Shown: one piece after another, positions 17,397 to 23,724 of the stretch
How the letters are laid out: each line of letters opens with the position of its first letter
Numbering within the stretch: position 1 is the first letter of the stretch
From: an uncultured Christensenellaceae bacterium
GTDB taxonomy: Bacteria; Bacillota; Clostridia; Christensenellales; Pumilibacteraceae
DNA: 39,350 bases
Direction: 5' to 3'
Assembly (NCBI GenBank): GCA_910587805.1
Contig: CAJUNM010000017.1
Span: 1-39,350, forward strand
Position numbers and translations under genes: made by a program
The notes under the pieces: generated by a model
The model's database searches: none
What the model saw: only the letters and a program-made list of their open reading frames with translations
Told to the model about the DNA's origin: nothing

Positions 17397-17425
17397 TTGC
17401 AATTATCGCGGTTAAATGATATAAT
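17397..17425 (+). promoter_or_regulatory. promoter for ruvX-DUF1292
   Basis: The -35 box TTGCAA (17397-17402), a 17-base spacer and a perfect TATAAT (17420-17425) form a strong sigma-A-type promoter. The expected transcription start, about seven bases after the -10, coincides with the GTG at 17432. Confidence 0.8.
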
Positions 17426-17431
17426 GACAAA

Positions 17432-18286
17432 GTGGAAGCTAAAGGAGTATTGTTGGGCGTCGATTTCGGATTGAAACGCGTAGGGCTTGCGGTGTGCGAC
17501 GCCAACCGCATACTCGCAACGCCGTTGCCCGTATACAAAACTACGTCCATGCGAGACACCATCGATCGCGTAGCCGCAGTCGCAAACGATCGCGGCGCGT
17601 GCGGGATCGTGATCGGCTTGCCGCTCAATCTCGACGGAACGGAATCGGAAGCGTCGGGGCGGGTGCGTGCGTTTGCGCGCAATCTCGAACGCGTGACGGG
17701 CTTGCCGACCGAGCTTATCGACGAGCGGCTGACTACCGTCGAGGCGGACGAGCTTTTGACCGAGGCGGGCGTAAAGCGCAAAACCGAGCGTGACAAGCTG
17801 ATAGACAGTATGTCGGCTGCGGTAATACTTCAAAGCTTTCTCGAAAAAGACAAAACGGAGAGTAAAATCATGGCAGAAGAACAAAACATCGCCGAGCTTA
17901 TCGACGACGAAGTTATCACGCTTTACGACGACGACAACAATCCCGTCGATTTCAACGAAGAAGCGGTCGTGGAATACGAGGGCGATTTTTACGCGTTGCT
18001 CACGCCCGTTAAGCCCATGGAAGGTTTGGCGGAAGACGAGGCGCTTATTTTCAAGATAATCGAAGAGGACGAGGAGACGGACGCATTCGAGCCTGTCACC
18101 GACGAGCGCACGCTCGACGCCGTTTTCAACGAGTACCTCAAGTGCGTAGCCGACGCCGAGTGCGATTGCTGTGGCGGCGAATGCGATTGCGATCACGATT
18201 GCGACGGTAAATGCGATCATGACGGCGAATGCGACCGCGACGGTTGCGGCGAAAAATGCGGTTGCGAACACCATAAACACGATTGA
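17432..18286 (+). CDS. ruvX: RuvX (YqgF) Holliday junction resolvase-like protein fused to DUF1292 with a Cys-rich tail
   Basis: Residues 1-146 are RuvX/YqgF: GVDFGLKRVGLAVCD, IGLPLNLDGTES, DERLTTVEADELL and the closing KLIDSMSAAVILQSFLE contain the expected acidic RNase H-fold residues. RuvX processes the 5' end of pre-16S rRNA. No stop codon follows; the frame runs into DUF1292 (about residues 147-237: DDEVITLYDDDNNPVDFNEE, EYEGDFYALLTP, DAVFNEYLK), normally a separate neighbouring gene (yrzB). Residues 238-284 hold 12 cysteines and 5 histidines mixed with D and G, a probable metal-binding tail. ATG 17870 (M147) has GGAGAG seven bases upstream and could start free DUF1292. The RuvX start is ambiguous: GTG 17432 coincides with the expected +1, while TTG 17453 has AAAGGAG upstream. 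Confidence 0.9.
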   Translation: MEAKGVLLGVDFGLKRVGLAVCDANRILATPLPVYKTTSMRDTIDRVAAVANDRGACGIVIGLPLNLDGTESEASGRVRAFARNLERVTGLPTELIDERLTTVEADELLTEAGVKRKTERDKLIDSMSAAVILQSFLEKDKTESKIMAEEQNIAELIDDEVITLYDDDNNPVDFNEEAVVEYEGDFYALLTPVKPMEGLAEDEALIFKIIEEDEETDAFEPVTDERTLDAVFNEYLKCVADAECDCCGGECDCDHDCDGKCDHDGECDRDGCGEKCGCEHHKHD

Positions 18287-18341
18287 CGTACGGAATTACA
18301 AAGAAAATATCATAAACGTGCGAAAAGCGGTCTAAAAAGAT

Positions 18342-18370
18342 TTGCTAAATTTTTCGCGCTGTGATAAAAT
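18342..18370 (+). promoter_or_regulatory. promoter for rpsB-tsf
   Basis: TTGCTA (18342-18347), a 17-base spacer and TAAAAT (18365-18370), with TGA before the -10 forming an extended -10. It gives a leader of about 115 bases before rpsB. Confidence 0.7.
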
Positions 18371-18377
18371 GTATGAG

Positions 18378-18492
18378 GTTGTTTGCGGAACTTTGCGTTC
18401 CGTTACGGCTATTACTCACTCGGCATATTTTCTGTGCGCAATAAATCTTTTCATGTTGCGTTCTTGCCGAGGCGGTAAACAGGAGATATATT
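18378..18492 (+). ncRNA. structured 5' leader of rpsB, candidate ribosomal-protein autoregulatory element
   Basis: The leader contains a perfect hairpin (CGGAAC 18386-18391, loop TTTGC, GTTCCG 18397-18402) and a longer-range helix pairing CTCGGCA (18419-18425) with TGCCGAG (18465-18471), just upstream of the AGGAGA ribosome site. Autogenous control of rpsB-tsf by S2 is known in other bacteria; assignment here rests on position and visible pairing only. Confidence 0.4.
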
Positions 18493-19329
18493 ATGGCTAA
18501 TATTATCACGATGAAACAGCTTTTGGAAGCGGGCGTTCACTTTGGACATCCCACGCGCAAGTGGAATCCCAAAATGAAAAAGTATATTTATGTCGCGCGT
18601 AACGACATTCATATCGTCAACCTCGAGAAAACGGTGGAAATGATCGACAAGGCGTATACCTTTGTCAAAGACACCGCAGCCGAGGGTAAGTCGATACTTT
18701 TCGTCGGCACCAAAAAGCAAGCGCAGGAAGCGGTCATGCAGGAAGCGACCAAGTGCGGCATGTACTATGTCAATTCCCGTTGGCTGGGCGGCACGCTCAC
18801 TAATTTCTCGACCATTCGTTCGCGCATAGAGCGTCTCAACAAGCTCAACCTCATGGAAAAAATGAACGAGTTTTCTCTCCTTCCCAAAAAAGAGGTGCTC
18901 GAGCTTAAAGCGGAACGCGACAAATTGGAGACCAATCTCGGCGGCATAAAAGATATGCGTTCGCTCCCCGGCGCGTTGTTTATCGTCGACCCCAAGAAAG
19001 AGCACAACGCCGTTTTGGAAGCGCGCAAGCTGCATATTCCCATTGTGGCAATAGTCGATACCAACTGCGATCCCGACGAGATAGACTACGTTATCCCCGG
19101 CAACGACGACGCTATCCGCGCTATCAAGCTCATAGCGGGCGCAATGGCGGATGCCGTTATCGAGGCGCGCGAAGGCGAAGAGGGTTTGGCTGCACGCCGC
19201 GCAGTGGAAGCGCAAATGCAAGCCGAGACCGAAGTTGCCAATGCTGCGGTTAAGGTGATCGAGAGCGAGGCTACTCCCGAGCAGCTCGAAAACCTCGTCG
19301 AATCGGTCGAAGCTCCCGCCGAGGCGTAA
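18493..19329 (+). CDS. rpsB: 30S ribosomal protein S2
   Basis: S2 of the small subunit. The 278 residues include the signature starts LLEAGVHFGHPTRKWNPKMKKYI, RWLGGTLTNFSTIRSRI and the C-terminal block DTNCDPDEIDYVIPGNDDAIRAI. The last 35 or so residues form an Ala/Glu-rich tail beyond the S2 core, a common lineage-specific extension. ATG 18493 is preceded by CAGGAGATAT. It is followed after 55 bases by tsf without an intervening terminator, the classic rpsB-tsf operon. Confidence 0.98.
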   Translation: MANIITMKQLLEAGVHFGHPTRKWNPKMKKYIYVARNDIHIVNLEKTVEMIDKAYTFVKDTAAEGKSILFVGTKKQAQEAVMQEATKCGMYYVNSRWLGGTLTNFSTIRSRIERLNKLNLMEKMNEFSLLPKKEVLELKAERDKLETNLGGIKDMRSLPGALFIVDPKKEHNAVLEARKLHIPIVAIVDTNCDPDEIDYVIPGNDDAIRAIKLIAGAMADAVIEAREGEEGLAARRAVEAQMQAETEVANAAVKVIESEATPEQLENLVESVEAPAEA

Positions 19330-19384
19330 TTCGGTATAAAGTACAAAACGAAAAAAAACAAATATATAAATTCAGAGGTAAATT

Positions 19385-20320
19385 ATGGAGATAACGGCTA
19401 AGGACGTTGCAAAACTGAGAGACATCACCGGTGTCGGTATGATGGCGTGCAAAAAAGCGCTTATCGAGACGAACGGAGATATAGATAAAGCTTGCGAATA
19501 TCTGCGCGAGCAGGGCATGTCGATAGTTGCCAAAAAGGCGTCGAGAATAGCCGCCGAGGGTGCGGTTAAATCGGCAGTGTCCGACGATAAGCATACGGGC
19601 GCGCTCGTAGAGATAAACTGCGAATCGGATTTCGTCGCCAAAAGCGACGTGTTCGTCGCGCTTTGCGACAAAGTGGCAAAAGCCGCAGCCGCAGCTAAGT
19701 GCGAAACCGTCGAGGCGCTCGGCGCGGTCAAGACCGACGAAGGCACTGTCAGCGAGCTTGTCACTGCGGCTACCGCAAAAACGGGCGAGAAGATCTCTTT
19801 GCGCAGAGTCGCTATACAGTCCGCAGCAAACGCTATAGAGGAAACGTATATCCACATGGGCGGCAAAATGGGCACGCTCGTAGAGATAGCTTGCGAAGGA
19901 CTTTCCGCCGATAAAACGGGCGAAGTCGTCACGATGGCTCACGACGTTGCCATGCACGTCGCGGCAAGTCAGGTAAACTATGTTAATAAGGACGAAGTGC
20001 CTTCGGAGACCGTCGAGCATGAGCGCGCCATAATCCACCAGCAGCTGCTCAACGACGAGAAAAACAGCAAAAAGCCCGAAAAGGTATTGCAGATGATCGC
20101 CGAAAACAAGCTCGGCAAATTCTTCGAGGAAAACTGCTTGCTTTATCAAGAGTTTGTCAAAGATCCGTCGGTCACGGTTGAGCAATATGTGGCGCAAACC
20201 GCCAAAAAAGTCGGAGCAAAGCTTACTGTCGTGCGTTTTGTCAAGTTTGTCATGGGCGAAGGTATCGAAAAACGCACCGATAATCTCGCAGAGGAAATCG
20301 CAAAGCTTTCCGCAAAATAA
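19385..20320 (+). CDS. tsf: translation elongation factor Ts
   Basis: EF-Ts exchanges GDP for GTP on EF-Tu. The 311-residue protein starts with the UBA-like domain (KDVAKLRDITGVGMMACKKALIETNGD) and includes the TDFV-like core loop CESDFVAKSDVF, the dimerisation region and a C-terminal module KDPSVTVEQYVAQTAKKVG. Length fits the long bacterial form. ATG 19385 lies behind CAGAGGTAAATT. A strong terminator at 20330-20363 closes the operon ten bases after the stop. Confidence 0.98.
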   Translation: MEITAKDVAKLRDITGVGMMACKKALIETNGDIDKACEYLREQGMSIVAKKASRIAAEGAVKSAVSDDKHTGALVEINCESDFVAKSDVFVALCDKVAKAAAAAKCETVEALGAVKTDEGTVSELVTAATAKTGEKISLRRVAIQSAANAIEETYIHMGGKMGTLVEIACEGLSADKTGEVVTMAHDVAMHVAASQVNYVNKDEVPSETVEHERAIIHQQLLNDEKNSKKPEKVLQMIAENKLGKFFEENCLLYQEFVKDPSVTVEQYVAQTAKKVGAKLTVVRFVKFVMGEGIEKRTDNLAEEIAKLSAK

Positions 20321-20329
20321 AACAGTTAC

Positions 20330-20363
20330 GTCGGCTTACCGTAATTCGATAAGCCGACTTTTT
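20330..20363 (+). terminator. intrinsic terminator of rpsB-tsf
   Basis: Perfect nine-base-pair stem, GTCGGCTTA (20330-20338) with TAAGCCGAC (20350-20358), an 11-base loop and an immediate TTTTT run (20359-20363). Confidence 0.9.
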
Positions 20364-20371
20364 CAAACGAC

Positions 20372-20424
20372 TCATCACGCCGACACCGTGTATTATTAAG
20401 TTGCTTATGCGGCGATATAACACG
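20372..20424 (+). repeat. spacer repeat, copy A
   Basis: Starts with TCATCACGCCGACAC (20372-20386) and continues to a TATGCGGCGATATA segment. Copy B before frr (21407-21451) begins TCATCGCGCCGACAC, 14 of 15 bases identical, and has the same second segment in the same order. The unit may be a regulatory or mobile intergenic element. Confidence 0.5.
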
Positions 20425-20477
20425 GTAACATGCGTGCGGTTCTGTCGTTTGTTCGTAATCGTGCAAGGTCGTAACTT

Positions 20478-20506
20478 TTGCTCGGAAATGCGAAAAACAG
20501 TATAAC
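20478..20506 (+). promoter_or_regulatory. possible pyrH promoter
   Basis: TTGCTC (20478-20483), 17-base spacer and TATAAC (20501-20506). The -35 matches consensus at only three positions, but the preceding strong terminator means pyrH needs its own promoter, and this is the best spaced candidate I see. Confidence 0.4.
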
Positions 20507-20669
20507 GACTTTAACAGACAGCGAACATTCGGAACGGTAATTTCAATCTTGTTTGAGTAAAAGCCAAAGTACAGCCGGAGCAGGCATACGCGGCTTTGAC
20601 GAGATCTACGAATGTTTGGCGCGAAGTTAAACGTTCTCTGCCGAGGTCGGCATCGATAAAGGAGTACTT

Positions 20670-21365
20670 ATGTACAAGAGAGTTCTTCTCAAATTGAGCG
20701 GCGAGGCGCTCGGCGGAAACTCGGGCACGGGTATAGATCCCGATACCGTCGAAGGCGTAGTATGCCAACTCGTCGAGCTGAATAAGCGCGGCGTAGAGGT
20801 AGCAATAGTAGTCGGCGGCGGCAATTTTTGGCGCGGCAGACAGGGCGTCGCCATGAATAAGGTGACAGCCGATCACATGGGTATGATTGCTACCGTCATG
20901 AACGCGCTCGCATTGCAGGACGCGATCGAAAAGAAAGGCGTGCCCACTCGCGTGCAAACGGCGCTGTCCATTCCGGATGTTGCCGAGCCGTTCATATTGC
21001 GCAAGGCGCTCAGGCATTTCGAGTGCGGACGAATAGTTATATTCGCATGCGGCACGGGAAATCCTTACTTTACAACCGATTCCGGCGCGGCGTTGCGCGC
21101 GGCGGAGATCAAAGCCGACGTACTGCTCATGGCAAAAAACGTCGACGGCGTATACGACAGCGATCCCAAGGTGAATAAGAACGCGAAAAAACTCGACGAA
21201 CTTTCGTATATGGAAGTTCTCAACAAAAACATTGCGGTCATGGACTTTACGTCCGTGACGATGTGCATGGAAAACAAAGTACCGATCGTAGCGTTCGGTC
21301 TCGCGGAAAAGGACAGTATAGTCCGCGCGGCGTCGGGCGAACGCATCGGAACGATCATTCATTAA
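20670..21365 (+). CDS. pyrH: uridylate kinase (UMP kinase)
   Basis: PyrH phosphorylates UMP to UDP in pyrimidine nucleotide synthesis. The 231-residue amino-acid-kinase fold has KRVLLKLSGEALGG at the start, the nucleotide loop VVGGGNFWRGRQG, ADHMGMIATVMNALALQD, CGTGNPYFTTDSGAALRAAEI and the DGVYDSDPKVNKNAKKLDEL segment, all typical of bacterial UMP kinases. ATG 20670 is preceded by AAAGGAG. In Bacillota pyrH regularly sits between tsf and frr, as here, but in this window it is separated from both by long spacers that share a repeated element. Confidence 0.98.
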   Translation: MYKRVLLKLSGEALGGNSGTGIDPDTVEGVVCQLVELNKRGVEVAIVVGGGNFWRGRQGVAMNKVTADHMGMIATVMNALALQDAIEKKGVPTRVQTALSIPDVAEPFILRKALRHFECGRIVIFACGTGNPYFTTDSGAALRAAEIKADVLLMAKNVDGVYDSDPKVNKNAKKLDELSYMEVLNKNIAVMDFTSVTMCMENKVPIVAFGLAEKDSIVRAASGERIGTIIH

Positions 21366-21406
21366 AAACAACACCAGAACGGATGTTAAAAAGTCGGAAA
21401 GTGCAT

Positions 21407-21451
21407 TCATCGCGCCGACACATACTGATTTGCGGCAAATATATGCCGGCG
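21407..21451 (+). repeat. spacer repeat, copy B
   Basis: TCATCGCGCCGACAC (21407-21421) followed by TTTGCGGCAAATATA and a small hairpin CGGCA/TGCCG. It corresponds to copy A at 20372-20424 with a shorter internal spacing. It lies between pyrH and frr. Confidence 0.5.
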
Positions 21452-21546
21452 AAATACGATAGTTCGCGAAACGTTTGACTGTTTGTCCGCACGACGCGCG
21501 ACTACACTTTCAAAACATTTTATGACAAGGAGGTCATGGTAAAATA

Positions 21547-22110
21547 ATGCAAAACGAAACATTGATCGCGCAGTCGAACAAGATCGACGAAAAGCTCAAT
21601 AAGGTATTGGATCATCTCAAAACGGAACTCAATTCCATGCGCGCAGGTCGCGCCAATCCCGTGGTTTTGAGCCGTGTGCTTGTCGATTATTACGGCACGC
21701 AAACTCCGCTCAATCAAATGGCGAACATTTCCGTTACGGATGCGCGCACTCTCACGGTGTCGCTTTACGACGTGTCGGCGCTCAAGGAAGCCAAAAAAGC
21801 TATAACGGCAGCCGATCTCGGGCTTAATCCCGTAGACGACGGCAAAGTGATAAGACTTTCGTTCCCGCAGCTCACGGAGGATCGCCGCAGAGAGCTTATA
21901 AAGCAAGCCAAAAAAACGGGCGAGGACAGCAAAGTCGCGCTTCGCAACGAACGTAGAGACGCTCTCGACGTTGCGAAAAAGCTTAAAAAAGAAGTTTCGG
22001 AAGACGAGATCTCCGAATTTGAAAAGCTTATACAGAAAAAGCTCGACGGAGCGATCGAAAAAGTCGAAAAGCTTATAAAGGACAAGGAAGCCGACCTTCT
22101 TGAGATCTGA
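21547..22110 (+). CDS. frr: ribosome recycling factor
   Basis: RRF splits post-termination ribosomes together with EF-G. The 187-residue protein shows the family core LNSMRAGRANPVVLSRVLVDYYG, PLNQMANISVTDARTL and RRRELIKQAKKTGEDSKVALRNERRDA, forming the usual coiled-coil and beta domain. The strong AAGGAGGT at 21527-21534 is 12 bases upstream of ATG 21547, which is long; an out-of-frame mini-ORF ATG-GTA-AAA-TAA (21536-21547) lies in between and its stop overlaps the frr ATG. The 3' end overlaps uppS by 11 bases. Confidence 0.97.
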   Translation: MQNETLIAQSNKIDEKLNKVLDHLKTELNSMRAGRANPVVLSRVLVDYYGTQTPLNQMANISVTDARTLTVSLYDVSALKEAKKAITAADLGLNPVDDGKVIRLSFPQLTEDRRRELIKQAKKTGEDSKVALRNERRDALDVAKKLKKEVSEDEISEFEKLIQKKLDGAIEKVEKLIKDKEADLLEI

Positions 22111-22780
22111 TATTCCCGCGCATATAGGAATAATTATGGACGGCAACGGCAGATGGGCGACGCGGCGGCTTTTGCCGCGCACTGCGGGTCACCGCGCAGG
22201 CGTCAAAAATATCGTTCCCGTCGTAACCGCCGCGTTCGACCGCGGCGTGTCGGTCGTTACTCTTTATGCGTTCTCCACCGAGAACAAGGGGAGAGCCAAA
22301 GACGAGGTCGACGGACTGATCGATCTTATCAGAAAACAAATGCGCCCTATGACTCGCGATCTGATCGCGCGCGGCTCGCGAGTAGGGTTTATCGGCGATA
22401 TCGAATATTTCCCGAACGACGTACAAAATATTTTGTGCGAGATCGCAGCGGAAAACAGTCATATCGAGAACGCGCAAATCGTAAATATAGCTTTGAATTA
22501 CGGCGGGCGCGAGGAGATAGCGCGCGCGGCGCGGCTTGCGTCGGAGAGCGGCGAGGTCACTCGAGCGCGAATAGAGCGCTATCTTTACACCGCGGACATG
22601 CCGCCGCTCGATATGATAATCAGAACAGGTGGCGAAAAGCGGTTGAGCAATTTTTTATTGTACCAAGCCGCGTACGCCGAACTTTTCTTTTCCGATACGT
22701 TGTGGCCGGATTTTAACGAAAACGAACTGACGGGAATACTCGACGAATTTGCGCACAGACAGCGCAGGTTCGGAAAATAG
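22100..22780 (+). CDS. uppS: isoprenyl (undecaprenyl) diphosphate synthase
   Basis: Cis-prenyltransferase that makes the undecaprenyl carrier lipid for cell wall synthesis. The 226-residue protein has the catalytic aspartate D14 in IIMDGNGRWA, then HRAGVKNI, LYAFSTENKGRAKDEV and the C-terminal RTGGEKRLSNFLLYQAAYAE substrate block. It starts with TTG 22100, 11 bases inside frr, with AAGGAAG upstream. It is a little shorter than the 240-250 residues often seen, mainly from a reduced N-terminus. Its neighbours cdsA and dxr complete a lipid-carrier and isoprenoid cluster. Confidence 0.96.
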   Translation: MRSDIPAHIGIIMDGNGRWATRRLLPRTAGHRAGVKNIVPVVTAAFDRGVSVVTLYAFSTENKGRAKDEVDGLIDLIRKQMRPMTRDLIARGSRVGFIGDIEYFPNDVQNILCEIAAENSHIENAQIVNIALNYGGREEIARAARLASESGEVTRARIERYLYTADMPPLDMIIRTGGEKRLSNFLLYQAAYAELFFSDTLWPDFNENELTGILDEFAHRQRRFGK

Positions 22781-22797
22781 GACGAGCTTACTTCGCA

Positions 22798-23724
22798 ATG
22801 AAAAATACACGTGCAGTCACAGGAATATTGGTAACGGCGGTCTACATCGCGATCGTGGTGCTTTCGGCATACGTGCACCCATTGTTTTTGGATGTCTTTA
22901 TTCTCGCCGTAGCCGTGCTCGGCACGTACGAGATGGGAAACGCCGTATCGAAGATGATGAGCCCCAATATCGTTGCGTTGAACATGACAGCCGTCGGCGT
23001 CGGGTTCGGCGCGTTTTGGTTTGCGCAGTACTTTTTCAGAACGTATTCCGCGGGACTCGCCGGTTATATGGTCGCGCTCGTCGTGATGATACTCGTTACG
23101 CTGATAGTTACGGCGTCGTCTAAAAAATACGTCAGGGGAAACGCCGCGTCCACCGTGCTCGTTATGATGTATCCGGGCGCGATCCTCATGTTTACTATGG
23201 CGATGAACTACTTTATCGACGTTGACGGCGCGTTCATATTGGCGTCGGGCGCCACGCCGTACAGGAGCGCCGCGATAGGCTTGCAGTTTATCGTGCCGGC
23301 GTTTACCGATATGTTCGCTTATCTCGTCGGCAGCAGGCTTAAAGGCAAAAAGCTTGCGCCGAAGATCAGTCCGAACAAAACGATATCGGGCGCGATAGGC
23401 GGTCTGTTGGGCGGCTTGCTCGCGGCGGGCATCGTTTTGTTGCTGACGTTCTTGGGTGTGTATTACAAAGTCAATATTTGCGGTTTGCAGTTAATAAACG
23501 ACAATTGGACGGTCACTATCGTCGTACTGCTCGTTCTCGGGCTTTTCGGTTCGGTATTCGATCAATTGGGCGACCTTTTGGCGTCGTATATAAAACGGCA
23601 AGCCGATATAAAAGACTTTTCAAATCTATTGCCGGGGCACGGCGGAATCATAGACCGTGTCGACGGGTTTATGTTGAGCGGAGTATTCTATTATTTATTC
23701 TTCGCGGTGTTGATACTGATATGA
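22798..23724 (+). CDS. cdsA: phosphatidate cytidylyltransferase
   Basis: CdsA makes CDP-diacylglycerol from phosphatidate and CTP in the membrane. The 308-residue protein has about eight hydrophobic spans and the family signature near the C-terminus, beginning KRQADIKDFSNLLPGHGG and continuing with DRVDGFMLSG. SPNKTISGAIGG is also typical. The start ATG 22798 has only a weak ribosome site. Its stop overlaps the dxr ATG (ATGA at 23721). Confidence 0.96.
   Translation: MKNTRAVTGILVTAVYIAIVVLSAYVHPLFLDVFILAVAVLGTYEMGNAVSKMMSPNIVALNMTAVGVGFGAFWFAQYFFRTYSAGLAGYMVALVVMILVTLIVTASSKKYVRGNAASTVLVMMYPGAILMFTMAMNYFIDVDGAFILASGATPYRSAAIGLQFIVPAFTDMFAYLVGSRLKGKKLAPKISPNKTISGAIGGLLGGLLAAGIVLLLTFLGVYYKVNICGLQLINDNWTVTIVVLLVLGLFGSVFDQLGDLLASYIKRQADIKDFSNLLPGHGGIIDRVDGFMLSGVFYYLFFAVLILI

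Larger units (their letters stand above)
20364..20669 (+). other. gene-free pyrH upstream region
   Basis: Together with the terminator just before it, this makes about 350 bases without a credible gene. It contains a copy of a spacer element also found before frr (20372-20424), a CCGTGT/ACACGG inverted repeat around 20386-20425, a possible promoter (20478-20506) and, just before the ribosome site, TGCCGA/TCGGCA (20639-20652). No open frame here has protein-like sequence. Confidence 0.6.

Noticed and set aside
17301..17402. Longer version of the minus-strand small gene starting near 17402
   Set aside because: The extra N-terminal residues are not membrane- or signal-like and there is no ribosome site; the GGAG lies just before the ATG at 17300.
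18145..18283. Repetitive GCGAY-type DNA at the end of ruvX-DUF1292 as a possible CRISPR or satellite
   Set aside because: The units are short, degenerate and in frame; they are best explained as a coding tail, and no unique spacers are present.
20399..20660. Small RNA or small gene in the tsf-pyrH spacer
   Set aside because: Reading frames there are short, with no ribosome site and no convincing terminator within the spacer; I only record repeats and a possible promoter.
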